From Clusia tigrina (Eukaryota > Arthropoda > Insecta > Diptera > Clusiidae): a DNA stretch of 64,000 nt. The notes beneath the pieces are model-generated. The model saw only the letters and a program-made list of their open reading frames with translations. It had not been told where the DNA came from and made no database searches. Where the stretch lies: assembly GCA_920105625.2 (NCBI GenBank), contig OV050031.1, positions 93,439,676 to 93,503,675 of the forward strand. The letters are read 5' to 3'. Shown here piece after piece: positions 27,801-41,100 of this stretch (position 1 is the first letter of the stretch; each line of letters starts with the position of its first letter). The translations under genes were made by a program, and so were the position numbers.

Positions 27801-27952
27801 TTAAGCTATCGCTCAAAGCTATGCTACCCTTGAATCCCAAATAAAACACTAATAAAACTTCAAATGGCCCTAACTTCTATACGGTACGTCCTATATTTAT
27901 CAAAGTTTGCAACATACAAATGCTTGTAACTTTTTACTGGAGCGTCATAAAA
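24816..27952 (+). repeat. HOR block D, copy 1 (16 monomers, 3,137 bp)
   Basis: It starts at the ACATAGAAATTTTG variant and contains a six-monomer theme plus a nested three-monomer duplication (25,790-26,377 repeated at 26,378-26,965). Markers near the right end are ATCTAAGTTTCCAAC with TGGGGCGTC, the one-base insertion GTTTGCAAACATAC at 27,121, GAGCTATCCCTC and AATCACAAATAAAATAC. The next copy is nearly identical; I noticed a C/G difference at 25,496 against 28,633 and few others. Confidence 0.85.
25790..26965 (+). repeat. Nested three-monomer tandem duplication inside D1
   Basis: The sequence around TTCTTTACGG at 26,111 recurs at 26,699, and CTAAGTTTCC at 26,333 recurs at 26,921; both offsets are 588 bp, three monomers. 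GGAGCATCAT, CCAAACCACACAC and GAGCATCTTG are shared too. The same pair is present in D2, so this small duplication came before the 3,137-bp one. Confidence 0.85.
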
Positions 27953-30900
27953 ACATAGAAATTTTGTAACAATAAAGTACTCGAGCCTCTTGTCAATTTA
28001 AGCTATCGCTCAAAGCTATGCTACCCTTAAGTCCCAAACCAAACACTGATAAAACTTCAAATGGCCCTAAATTCTTTACGGTACGTCCTACACCTATCAA
28101 AGTTTGCAACATATAAATGCTTCTAACTTTTTACTGGAGCGTCATAAAACCTTGAAATTTTGTAACAATAAAGCACTCGAGCCTCTTGTCAATTTAAGCT
28201 ATTGCTCAAAGCTATGCTACCCTTAAGTCCCAAATCAAACACTGATACAACTTCAAATGGCCCTAACTTCTGTACGGTACGTCCTACACCTATCAAAGTT
28301 TGCAACATATAAATGCTTGTAACTTTTTACTGGAGCGTCATAAAACCTTGAAATTCTGTAACAATAAAGTACTCAAGCCTCTTGTCAATTTAAGCTATCG
28401 CTCAAAGCTATGCTAATCTTAAGTCCCAAATCAAACACTGATAAAACTTCAAATGGCCCTAACTTCTGTACGGTACGTCCTACACCTATCAAAGTTTGCA
28501 ACATATAAATGCTTGTAACTTTTTACTGGAGCGTCATAAAACCTTGAAATTTTGTAACAATAAAGTACTCGAGCCTCTTGTCAATTTAAGTTATTGCTCA
28601 AAGCTATGCTACCCTTAAGTCCCAAATCAAACAGTGATAAAACTTCAAATGGCCCTAACTTCTATACGGTACGTCCTACACCTATCAAAGTTTGCAACAT
28701 ATAAATGCTTGTAACTTTTTACTGGAGCGTCATAAAACCTTGAAATTTTGTAACAATAAAGTACTCGAGCCTCTTGTCAATTTAAGCTATCGCTCCAAGC
28801 TATGCTACCCTTGAATCCCAAATCAAACACTGATAAAACTTCAAATGGCCCTAACTTCTGTACGGTACGTCCAACACCTATCAAAGTTTTCAACATACAA
28901 ATGCATTTAACTTTTTACTGGAGCGTCATAAAACCCTGAAATTCTGTAACAATAAAGTACTCGAGCCTCTTGTCAATTTAAGCTATCGCTCAAAGCTATG
29001 CTACCCTTGAATCCCAAATAAAACACTGATAAAACTTCAAATGGCCCTAACTTCTATACGGTACGTCCTACACCTATCAAAGTTCGCAACATACAAATGC
29101 TTGTAACTTTTTACTGGAGCATCATAAAACATTGAAATTTTGTAACAATAAAGTACTCGAGCCTCTTGTCAATTTAAGCTATCGCTCAAAGCTATGCTAC
29201 CCTTAAGTCCCAAACCACACACTGATAAAACTTCAAATGGCCCTAAATTCTTTACGGTACGTCCTACACCTATCAAAGTTTGCAACATATAAATGCTTGT
29301 AACTTTTTACTGGAGCGTCATAAAACCTTGAAATTTTGTAACAATAAAGCACTCGAGCATCTTGTCAATTTAAGCTATTGCTCAAAGCTATGCTACCCTT
29401 AAGTCCCAAATCAAACACTGATAAAACTTTAAATGGTCCTAACTTCTATACGGTACGTCCTACACCTATCTAAGTTTCCAACATATAAATGCTTGTAACT
29501 TTTTACTGGGGCGTCATAAAACCCTGAAATTCTGTAACAATAAAGTACTCGAGCCTCTTGTCAATTTAAGCTATCGCTCAAAGCTATGCTACCCTTGAAT
29601 CCCAAATAAAACACTGATAAAACTTCAAATGGCCCTAACTTCTATACGGTACGTCCTACACCTATCAAAGTTCGCAACATACAAATGCTTGTAACTTTTT
29701 ACTGGAGCATCATAAAACATTGAAATTTTGTAACAACAAAGTACTCGAGCCTCTTGTCAATTTAAGCTATCGCTCAAAGCTATGCTACCCTTAAGTCCCA
29801 AACCACACACTGATAAAACTTCAAATGGCCCTAAATTCTTTACGGTACGTCCTAAACCTATCAAAGTTTGCAACATATAAATGCTTGTAACTTTTTACTG
29901 GAGCGTCATAAAGCCTTGAAATTTTGTAACAATAAAGCACTCGAGCATCTTGTCAATTTAAGCTATTGCTCAAAGCTATGCTACCCTTAAGTCCCAAATC
30001 AAACACTGATAAAACTTTAAATGGTCCTAACTTCTATACGGTACGTCCTACACCTATCTAAGTTTCCAACATATAAATGCTTGTAACTTTTTACTGGGGC
30101 GTCATAAAACCTTGAAATTTTGTAACAATAAAGCACTCGAGCCTCTTGTCAATTTAAGCTATCGCTCAAAGCTATGCTACCCTTGAGTCCCAAATCAAAC
30201 ACTGATAAAACTTCAAATGGCCCTAACTTCTATACGGTACGTCCTACACCTATCAAAGTTTGCAAACATACAAATGCTTGTTACTTTTTACTGGAGCGTC
30301 ATAAAACCTTGAAATTTTGTAACAATAAAGTACTCGAGCCGCTTGTCAATTTGAGCTATCCCTCAAAGCTATGCTACCCTTAAGTCCCGAATCAAACACT
30401 GATAAAACTTCAAATGGCCCTAACTTCTATACGGTACGTCCTACACCTATGAAAGTTTGTCACATACAAATGCTTGTAACTTTTTACAGGAGCGTCATAA
30501 AACCTTGAAATTTTGTAACAATAAAGTACTCGAGCCGCTTGTCAATTTAAGCTTTCGCTCAAAGCTATGCTACCCTTGAATCACAAATAAAATACTGATA
30601 AAACTTCAAATGGCCCTAACTTCTATACGGTACGTCTTACACCTATCAAAGTTTGCAACATACAAATGCTTGTAACTTTTAACTGGAGCGCATAAAACCT
30701 TGAAATTTTGTAACAATAAAGTACTCGAGCCTCTTGTCAATTTAAGCTTTCGCTCAAAGCTATGCTACCCTTAAGTCCCAAATCAAACACTGATAAAACT
30801 TCAAATGGCCCTAACTTCTATACGGTACGTCCTACACCTATCAAAGTTTGCAACATACAAATGCTTGTTACTTTTTACTGGAGCGTCATAAAACCTTGAA

Positions 30901-31089
30901 ATTTTGTAACAATAAAGTACTCGAGCCGCTTGTCAATTTAAGCTATCGCTCAAAGCTATGCTACCCTTGAATCCCAAATAAAACACTAATAAAACTTCAA
31001 ATGGCCCTAACTTCTATACGGTACGTCCTATATTTATCAAAGTTTGCAACATACAAATGCTTGTAACTTTTTACTGGAGCGTCATAAAA
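27953..31089 (+). repeat. HOR block D, copy 2 (16 monomers, 3,137 bp)
   Basis: It follows D1 at a constant offset of 3,137 bp. The join at 27,951-27,960 reads ATAAAAACATAGAAA: its left side matches the end of D2 (ATAAAAACTTG at 31,083) and its right side the start of D1 (CATAGAAA at 24,817), with one extra A. The duplication breakpoint is therefore visible. Confidence 0.85.
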
Positions 31090-33080
31090 ACTTGAAATTT
31101 TGTAACAATAAAGCACTCGAGCCTCTTGTCAATTTAAGCTATCGCTCAAAGCTATGCTACCCTTAAGTCCCGAATCAAACACTGATAAAACTTAAAATGG
31201 GCCTAACTTCTATACGGTACATCCTAAACCTATCAAAGTTTGCAACATACAAACGCTTGTAACTTTTTGCTGGAGCGTCATAAAACCTTGAAATTTTGTA
31301 ACAATAAAGCACTCGAGCCTCTTGTCAATTTAAGCTATTGCTCAAAGCTATGCTACCCTTAAGTCCCAAATCAAACACTGATAAAACTTTAAATGGTCCT
31401 AACTTCTATACGGTACGTCCTACACCTATCTAAGTTTCCAACATATAAATGCTTGTAACTTTTTACTGGGGCGTCATAAAACCTTGAAATTTTGTAACAA
31501 TAAAGCACTCGAGCCTCTTGTCAATTTAAGCTATCGCTCAAAGCTATGCTACCCTTGAGTCCCAAATCAAACACTGATAAAACTTCAAATGGCCCTAACT
31601 ACACACTGATACGGTACGTCCTACACCTATCAAAGTTTGCAAACATACAAATGCTTGTTACTTTTTACTGGAGCGTCATAAAACCTTGAAATTTTGTAAC
31701 AATAAAGTACTCGAGCCGCTTGTCAATTTAAGCTATCGCTCAAAGCTATGCTACCCTTGAATCCCAAATAAAACACTAATAAAACTTCAAATGGCCCTAA
31801 CTTCTATACGGTACGTCCTATAGTTATCAAAGTTTGCAACATACAAATGCTTGTAACTTTTTACTGGAGCGTCATAAAAACTTGAAATTTCGTAACAATA
31901 AAGCACTCGAGCCTCTTGTCAATTTAAGCTATCGCTCAAAGCTATGCTACCCTTAAGTCCCGAATCAAACACTGATAAAACTTCAAATGGGCCTAACTTC
32001 TATACGGTACATCCTAAACCTATCAAAGTTTGCAACATACAAACGCTTGTAACTTTTTGCTGGAGCGTCATAAAACCTTGAAATTTTGAAACAATAAAGC
32101 ACTCGAGCCTCTTGTCAATTTATGCTATCGCTCAAATCTATGCTACCCTTGAATCCCAAATAAAACACTGATAAAACTTCAAATGGCCCTAACTTCTATA
32201 CGGTACGTCCTACACCTATCAAAGTTTGCAACATACAAATGCTTGTAACTTTTTACTGGCGCGTCATAAAACCTTGAAATTTTGTAACAATAAAGCACTC
32301 GAGGCTCTTGTCAATTTAAGCTATCGCTCAAAGCTATGCTACCCTTAAGTCCCAAATCAAACACTGATAAAACTTCAAATGGCCCTAACTTCTATACGGT
32401 ACGTCCTACACCTATCAAAGTTTGCAACATACAAATGCTTGTTACTTTTTACTGGAGCGTCATAAAACCTTGAAATTTTGTAACAATAAAGTACTCGAGC
32501 CGCTTGTCAATTTAAGCTATCGCTCAAAGCTATGCTACCCTTGAATCCCAAATAAAACACTAATAAAACTTCAAATGGCCCTAACTTCTATACGGTACGT
32601 CCTACACCTATCAAAGTTTGCAACATACAAATGCTTGTTACTTTTTACTGGAGCGTCATAAAACCTTGAAATTTTGTAACAATAAAGTACTCGAGCCTCT
32701 TGTCAATTTAAGCTATTGCTCAAAGCTATGCTACCCTTAAGTCCCAAATCAAACAGTGATAAAACTTCAAATGGCCCTAACTTCTATACGGTACGTCCTA
32801 CACCTATCAAAGTTTGCAACATATAAATGCTTGTAACTTTTTACTGGAGCGTCATAAAACCTTGAAATTTTGTAAAAATAAAGTACTCGAGCCTCTTGTC
32901 AATTTAAGCTATCGCTCCAAGCTATGCTACCCTTGAATCCCAAATCAAACACTGATAAAACTTCTAATGGCCCTAACTTCTGTACGGTACGTCCAACACC
33001 TATCAAAGTTTGCAACATACAAAAGCATTTAACTTTTTACTGGAGCGTCATAAAACCCTGAAATTCTGTAACAATAAAGT
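31090..33080 (+). repeat. Linker between D and E, four-monomer theme
   Basis: About ten units. ATTTATC or AGTTATC, then CGAATCAAAC, ATGGGCC with GTACATCCTAAACC, ACAAACGC and TTTGCTGG occur at 31,002-31,393 and again at 31,792-32,183, offset 790 bp (four units plus 6 bp). Later units have CGCTCCAAGC and GCATTTAAC of the R/D type. The unit at 31,590 is abnormal (separate entry). Confidence 0.7.
31590..31791 (+). repeat. Monomer of 202 bp with a foreign-looking 10-mer
   Basis: At about 31,600 the usual TAACTTCTATACGG reads TAACTACACACTGATACGG, adding 5 bp. The inserted ACACACTGAT matches the CCACACACTGAT variant found near 26,086 and 29,218, so it may have been copied from another part of the repeat. 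The same unit has the one-base insertion GTTTGCAAACATAC. Confidence 0.75.
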
Positions 33081-36000
33081 ACTCGAGCCTCTTGTCAATT
33101 TAAGCTATCGCTCAAAGCTATGCTACCCTTGAATCCCAAATAAAACACTGATAAAACTTCAAATGGCCCTAACTTCTATACGGTACGTCCTACACGTATC
33201 AAAGTTTGCAACATACAAATGCTTGTAACTTTTTACTGGAGCATCATAAAACATTGAAATTTTGTAACAATAAAGCACTCGAGCCTCTTGTCAATTTAAG
33301 CTATTGCTCAAAGCTATGCTACCCTTAAGTCCCAAATCAAATACTGATAAAACTTCAAATGGCCCTAACTTCTGTACGGTACGTCCTACACCTATCAAAG
33401 TTTGCAACATATAAATGCTTGTAACTTTTTACTGGAGCGTCATAAAACCTTGAAATTTTGTAACAATAAAGTACTCGAGCCTCTTGTCAATTTAAGCTAT
33501 CGCTCAAAGCTATGCTACCCTTAAGTCCCAAATCAAACACTGATAAAACTTCAAATGGCCCTAACTTCTGTACGGTACGTCCTACACCTATCAAAGTTTG
33601 CAACATATAAATGCTTGTAACTTTTTACTGGAGCGTCATAAAACCTTGAAATTTTGTAACAATAAAGTACTCGAGCCTCTTGTCAATTTAAGCTATTGCT
33701 CAAAGCTATGCTACCCTTAAGTCCCAAATCAAACAGTGATAAAACTTCAAATGGCCCTAACTTCTATACGGTACGTCCTACACCTATCAAAGTTTGCAAC
33801 ATATAAATGCTTGTAACTTTTTACTGGAGCGTCATAAAACCTTGAAATTTTGTAACAATAAAGTACTCGAGCCTCTTGTCAATTTAAGCTATCGCTCCAA
33901 GCTATGCTACCCTTGAATCCCAAATCAAACACTGATAAAACTTCAAATGGCCCTAACTTCTGTACGGTACGTCCAACACCTATCAAAGTTTGCAACATAC
34001 AAATGCTTGTAACTTTTTACTGGAGCATCATAAAACATTGAAATTTTGTAACAATAAAGTACTCGAGCCTCTTGTCAATTTAAGCTATCGCTCAAAGCTA
34101 TGCTACCCTTAAGTCCCAAACCACACACTGATAAAACTTCAAATGGCCCTAAATTCTTTACGGTACGTCCTACACCTATCAAAGTTTGCAACATATAAAT
34201 GCTTGTAACTTTTTACTGGAGCGTCATAAAACCTTGAAATTTTGTAACAATAAAGCACTCGAGCCTCTTGTCAATTTAAGCTATTGCTCAAAGCTATGCT
34301 ACCCTTAAGTCCCAAATCAAACACTGATAAAACTTTAAATGGTCCTAACTTCTATACGGTACGTCCTACACCTATCTAAGTTTCCAACATATAAATGCTT
34401 GTAACTTTTTACTGGGGCGTCATAAAACCTTGAAATTTTGTAACAATAAAGCACTCGAGCCTCTTGTCAATTTAAGCTATCGCTCAAAGCTATGCTACCC
34501 TTGAGTCCCAAATCAAACACTGATAAAACTTCAAATGGCCCTAACTTCTATACGGTACGTCCTACACCTATCAAAGTTTGCAAACATACAAATGCTTGTT
34601 ACTTTTTACTGGAGCGTCATAAAACCTTGAAATTTTGTAACAATAAAGTACTCGAACCGCTTGTCAATTTGAGCTATCCCTCAAAGCTATGCTACCCTTA
34701 AGTCCCGAATCAAACACTGATAAAACTTCAAATGGCCCTAACTTCTATACGGTACGTCCTACACCTATCAAAGTTTGCAACATACAAATGCTTGTAACTT
34801 TTTACTGGAGCGTCATAAAACCTTGAAATTTTGTAACAATAAAGTACTCGAGCCGCTTGTCAATTTAAGCTTTCGCTCAAAGCTATGCTACCCTTGAATC
34901 ACAAATAAAATACTGATAAAACTTCAAATGGCCCTAACTTCTATACGGTACGTCTTACACCTATCAAAGTTTGCAACATACAAATGCTTGTAACTTTTTA
35001 CTGGAGCGTCATAAAACCTTGAAATTTTGTAACAATAAAGTACTCGAGCCTCTTGTCAATTTAAGCTTTCGCTCAAAGCTATGCTACCCTTAAGTCCCAA
35101 ATCAAACACTGATAAAACTTAAAATGGCCCTAACTTCTATACAGTACGTTCTACACCTATCAAAGTTTGCAACATACAAATGCTTGTAACTTTTTACTGG
35201 CGCGTCCTAAAACCTTGAAATTTTGTAACAATAAAGCACTCGAGCCTCTTGTCAATTTAAGCTATCGCTCAAACCTATGCTACCCTTAAGTCCCAAATCA
35301 AATACTGATAAAACTTCAAATGGCCCTAACTTCTATACGGTACGTCCTACACCTATCAAAGTTTGCAACATACAAATGCTTATTACTTTTTACTGGAGCG
35401 TCATAAAACCTTGAAATTTTGTAACAATAAAGTACTCGAGCCGCTTGTCAATTTAAGCTATCGCTCAAAGCTATGCTACCCTTGAATCCCAAATAAAACA
35501 CTAATAAAACTTCAAATGGCCCTAACTTCTATACGGTACGTCCTATATTTATCAAAGTTTGCAACATACAAATGCTTGTAACTTTTTACTGGAGCGTCAT
35601 AAAAACTTGAAATTTTGTAACAATAAAGCACTCGAGCCTCTTGTCAATTTAAGCCATCGCTCAAAGATATGCTACCCTTAAGTCCCGAATCAAACACTGA
35701 TAAAACTTCAAATGGGCCTAACTTCTATACGGTACATCCTAAACCTATCAAAGTTTCCAACAGACAAACGCTTGTAACTTTTTGCTGGAGCGTCATAAAA
35801 CCTTGAAATTTTGTAACAATAAAGCACTCGAGCCTCTTGTCAATTTAAGCTATCGCTCAAATCTATGCTACCCTTGAATCCCAAATAAAACACTGATAAA
35901 ACTTCAAATGGCCCTAACTTCTATGCGGTACGTCCTACACCTATCAAAGTTTGCAACATACAAATGCTTGTAACTTTTTACTGGCGCGTCATAAAACCTT

Positions 36001-38190
36001 GAAATTTTGTAACAATAAAGCACTCGAGCCTCTTGTCAATTTAAGCTATCGCTCAAAGCTATGCTACCCTTAAGTCCCAAATCAAACACTGATAAAACTT
36101 CAAATGGCCCTAACTTCTTTACGGTACGTCCTACACCTATCAAAGTTTGCAACATACAAATGCTTGTTACTTTTTACTGGAGCGTCATAAAACCTTGAAA
36201 TTTTGTAACAATAAAGTACTCGAGCCGCTTGTCAATTTAAGCTATCGCTCAAAGCTATCGCTCAAAGCTATGCTACCCTTGAATCCCAAATAAAACACTA
36301 ATAAAACTTCAAATGGCCCTAACTTCTATACGGTACGTCCTACATTTATCAAAGTTTTCAACATACAAATGCTTGTTACTTTTTACTGGAGCGTCATAAA
36401 ACCTTGAAATTTTGTAACAATAAAGTACTCGAGCCGCTTGTCAATTTAAGCTATCGCTCAAAGCTATGCTACCCTTGAATCCCAAATAAAACACTAATAA
36501 AACTTCAAATGGCCCTAACTTCTATACGGTACGTCCTACATTTATCAAAGTTTGCAACATACAAATGCTTGTAACTTTTTACTGGAGCGTCATAAAACCT
36601 TGAAATTTTGTAACAATAAAGCACTCGAGCCTCTTGTCAATTTAAGCTATCGCTCAAAGCTATGCTACCCTTAAGTCCCGAATCAAACACTGATAAAACT
36701 TCAAATGGGCCTAACTTCTATACGGTACATCCTAAACCTATCAAAGTTTGCAACATACAAACGCCTGTAACTTTTTGCTGGAGCGTCATAAAACCTTGAA
36801 ATTTTGTAACAATAAAGCACTCGAGCCTCTTGTCAATTTAAGCTATCGCTCAAATCTATGCTACCCTTGAATCCCAAATAAAACACTGATAAAACTTCAA
36901 ATGGCCCTAACTTCTATACGGTACGTCCTACACCTATCAAAGTTTGCAACATACAAATGCTTGTAACTTTTTACTGGCGCGTCATAAAACCTTGAAATTT
37001 TGTAACAATAAAGCACTCGAGCCTCTTGTCAATTTAAGCTATCGCTCAAAGCTATGCTACCCTTAAATCCCAAATCAAACACTGATAAAACTTCAAATGG
37101 CCCTAACTACTATACGGTACGTCCTACACCTATCAAAGTTTGCAACATACAAATGCTTGTTACTTTTTACTGGAGCGTCATAAAACCGTGAAATTTTGTA
37201 ACAATAAAGTACTCTAGCCGCTTGTCAATTTAAGCTATCGCTCAAAGCTATGCTACCCTTGAATCCCAAATAAAACACTAATAAAACTTCAAATGGCCCT
37301 AACTTCTATACAGTACGTCCTACATTTATCAAAGTTTGCAACATACAAATGCTTGTAACTTTTTACTGGAGCGTCATAAAACCTTGAAATTTTGTAACAA
37401 TAAAGCACTCGAGCCTCTTGTCAATTTAAGCTATCGCTCAAAGGTATGCTACCCTTAAGTCCCAAATCAAACACTGATAAAACTTCAAATGGCCCTAACT
37501 TCTGTACGGTACGTCCTACACCTATCAAAGTTTGCAACATACAAATGCTTGTAACTTTTTACTGGAGCGTCATAAAACCCTGAAATTTTGTAACAATAAA
37601 GCACTCGAGCCTCTTGTCAATTTAAGCTATCGCTCAAAGCTATGCTACCCTTGAATCCCAAATAAAACACTGATAAAACTTCAAATGGCCCTAACTTCTA
37701 TACGGTACGTCCTACACCTATCAAGGTTTGCAACATACAAATGCTTGTTACTTTTTACTGGAGCGTCATAAAACCTTGAAATTTTGTAACAATAAAGTAC
37801 TCGAGCCGCTTGTCAATTTAAGCTATCGCTCAAAGCTATGCTACCCTTGAATCCCAAATAAAACACTAATAAAACTTCAAATGGCTCTAACCTCTATACG
37901 GTACGTCCTACATTTATCAAAGTTTGCAACATACAAATGCTTGTAACTTTTTACTGGAGCGTCATAAAACCTTGAAATTTTGTAACAATAAAGCACTCGA
38001 GCCTCTTGTCAATTTAAGCTATCGCTCAAAGCTATGCTACCCTTAAGTCCCGAATCAAACACTGATAAAACTTCAAATGGGCCTAACTTCTATACGGTAC
38101 ATCCTAAACCTATCAAAGTTTGCAACATACAAACGCTTGTAACTTTTTGCTGGAGCGTCATAAAACCTTGAAATTTTGTAACAATAAAGC
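33081..38190 (+). repeat. HOR block E, copy 1 (26 monomers, 5,110 bp)
   Basis: It is repeated in E2 at offset 5,110 bp before about 33,280 and 4,914 bp after. It includes TACACGTATC, CGCTCCAAGC, TTCTTTACGG, CTAAGTTTCC, GTTTGCAAACATAC (34,577), ACTCGAACC, AATCACAAATAAAATAC, GCGTCCTAAAACC, AAGCCATCGC with AAAGATATG, a 13-bp duplication at 36,241, and repeated ATGGGCC units. The order CTAAGTTTCC to AATCACAAATAAA is shared with block D. Confidence 0.85.
36241..36266 (+). repeat. 13-bp tandem duplication inside a monomer (E1)
   Basis: GCTATCGCTCAAA occurs twice in a row, making this unit 209 bp. In the normal monomer this 13-mer is followed by GCTAT, so a GCTAT direct repeat flanks it and slippage could double it. 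The same event is at 41,155, exactly 4,914 bp away. Confidence 0.95.
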
Positions 38191-41100
38191 ACTCGAGCCT
38201 CTTGTCAATTTAAGCTATCGCTCAAAGCTATGCTACCCTTGAATCCCAAATAAAACACTGATAAAACTTCAAATGGCCCTAACTTCTATACGGTACGTCC
38301 TACACGTATCAAAGTTTGCAACATACAAATGCTTGTAACTTTTTACTGGAGCATCATAAAACATTGAAATTTTGTAACAATAAAGTACTCGAGCCTCTTG
38401 TCAATTTAAGCTATCGCTCAAAGCTATGCTACCCTTAAGTCCCAAATCAAACACTGATAAAACTTCAAATGGCCCTAACTTCTGTACGGTACGTCCTACA
38501 CCTATCAAAGTTTGCAACATATAAATGCTTGTAACTTTTTACTGGAGCGTCATAAAACCTTGAAATTTTCTAACAATAAAGTACTCGAGCCTCTTGTCAA
38601 TTTAAGCTATTGCTCAAAGCTATGCTACCCTTAAGTCCCAAATCAAACAGTGATAAAACTTCAAATGGCCCTAACTTCTATACGGTACGTCCTACACCTA
38701 TCAAAGTTTGCAACATATAAATGCTTGTAACTTTTTACTGGAGCGTCATAAAACCTTGAAATTTTGTAACAATAAAGTACTCGAGCCTCTTGTCAATTTA
38801 AGCTATCGCTCCAAGCTATGCTACCCTTGAATCCCAAATCAAACACTGATAAAACTTCAAATGGCCCTAACTTCTGTACGGTACGTCCAACACCTATCAA
38901 AGTTTGCAACATACAAATGCTTGTAACTTTTTACTGGAGCATCATAAAACATTGAAATTTTGTAACAATAAAGTACTCGAGCCTCTTGTCAATTTAAGCT
39001 ATCGCTCAAAGCTATGCTACCCTTAAGTCCCAAACCACACACTGATAAAACTTCAAATGGCCCTAAATTCTTTACGGTACGTCCTACACCTATCAAAGTT
39101 TGCAACATATAAATGCTTGTAACTTTTTACTGGAGCGTCATAAAACCTTGAAATTTTGTAACAATAAAGCACTCGAGCCTCTTGTCAATTTAAGCTATTG
39201 CTCAAAGCTATGCTACCCTTAAGTCCCAAATCAAACACTGATAAAACTTTAAATGGTCCTAACTTCTATACGGTACGTCCTACACCTATCTAAGTTTCCA
39301 ACATATAAATGATTGTAACTTTTTACTGGGGCGTCATAAAACCTTGAAATTTTGTAACAATAAAGCACTCGAGCCTCTTGTCAATTTAAGCTATCGCTCA
39401 AAGCTATGCTACCCTTGAGTCCCAAATCAAACACTGATAAAACTTCAAATAGCCCTAACTTCTATACGGTACGTCCTACACCTATCAAAGTTTGCAAACA
39501 TACAAATGCTTGTTACTTTTTACTGGAGCGTCATAAAACCTTGAAATTTTGTAACAATAAAGTACTCGAACCGCTTGTCAATTTGAGCTATCCCTCAAAG
39601 CTATGCTACCCTTAAGTCCCGAATCAAACACTGATAAAACTTCAAATGGCCCTAACTTCTATACGGTACGTCCTACACCTATCAAAGTTTGCAACATACA
39701 AATGCTTGTAACTTTTTACTGGAGCGTCATAAAACCTTGAAATTTTGTAACAATAAAGTACTCGAGCCGCTTGTCAATTTAAGCTTTCGCTCAAAGCTAT
39801 GCTACCCTTGAATCACAAATAAAATACTGATAAAACTTCAAATGGCCCTAACTTCTATACGGTACGTCTTACACCTATCAAAGTTTGCAACATACAAATG
39901 CTTGTAACTTTTTACTGGAGCGTCATAAAACCTTGAAATTTTGTAACAATAAAGTACTCGAGCCTCTTGTCAATTTAAGCTTTCGCTCAAAGCTATGCTA
40001 CCCTTAAGTCCCAAATCAAACACTGATAAAACTTCAAATGGCCCTAACTTCTATACAGTACGTTCTACACCTATCAAAGTTTGCAACATACAAATGCTTG
40101 TAACTTTTTACTGGCGCGTCCTAAAACCTTGAAATTTTGTAACAATAAAGCACTCGAGCCTCTTGTCAATTTAAGCTATCGCTCAAACCTATGCTACCCT
40201 TAAGTCCCAAATCAAATACTGATAAAACTTCAAATGGCCCTAACTTCTATACGGTACGTCCTACACCTATCAAAGTTTGCAACATACAAATGCTTATTAC
40301 TTTTTACTGGAGCGTCATAAAACCTTGAAATTTTGTAACAATAAAGTACTCGAGCCGCTTGTCAATTTAAGCTATCGCTCAAAGCTATGCTACCCTTGAA
40401 TCCCAAATAAAACACTAATAAAACTTCAAATGGCCCTAACTTCTATACGGTACGTCCTATATTTATCAAAGTTTGCAACATACAAATGCTTGTAACTTTT
40501 TACTGGAGCGTCATAAAAACTTGAAATTTTGTAGCAATAAAGCACTCGAGCCTCTTGTCAATTTAAGCCATCGCTCAAAGATATGCTACCCTTAAGTCCC
40601 GAATCAAACACTGATAAAACTTCAAATGGGCCTAACTTCTATACGGTACATCCTAAACCTATCAAAGTTTCCAACAGACAAACGCTTGTAACTTTTTGCT
40701 GGAGCGTCATAAAACCTTGAAATTTTGTAACAATAAAGCACTCGAGCCTCTTGTCAATTTAAGCTATCGCTCAAATCTATGCTACCCTTGAATCCCAAAT
40801 AAAACACTGATAAAACTTCAAATGGCCCTAACTTCTATACGGTACGTCCTACACCTATCAAAGTTTGCAACATACAAATGCTTGTAACTTTTTACTGGCG
40901 CGTCATAAAACCTTAAAATTTTGTAACAATAAAGCACTCGAGCCTCTTGTCAATTTAAGCTATCGCTCAAAGCTATGCTACCCTTAAGTCCCAAATCAAA
41001 CACTGATAAAACTTCAAATGGCCCTAACTTCTATACGGTACGTCCTACACCTATCAAAGTTTGCAACATACAAATGCTTGTTACTTTTTACTGGAGCGTC

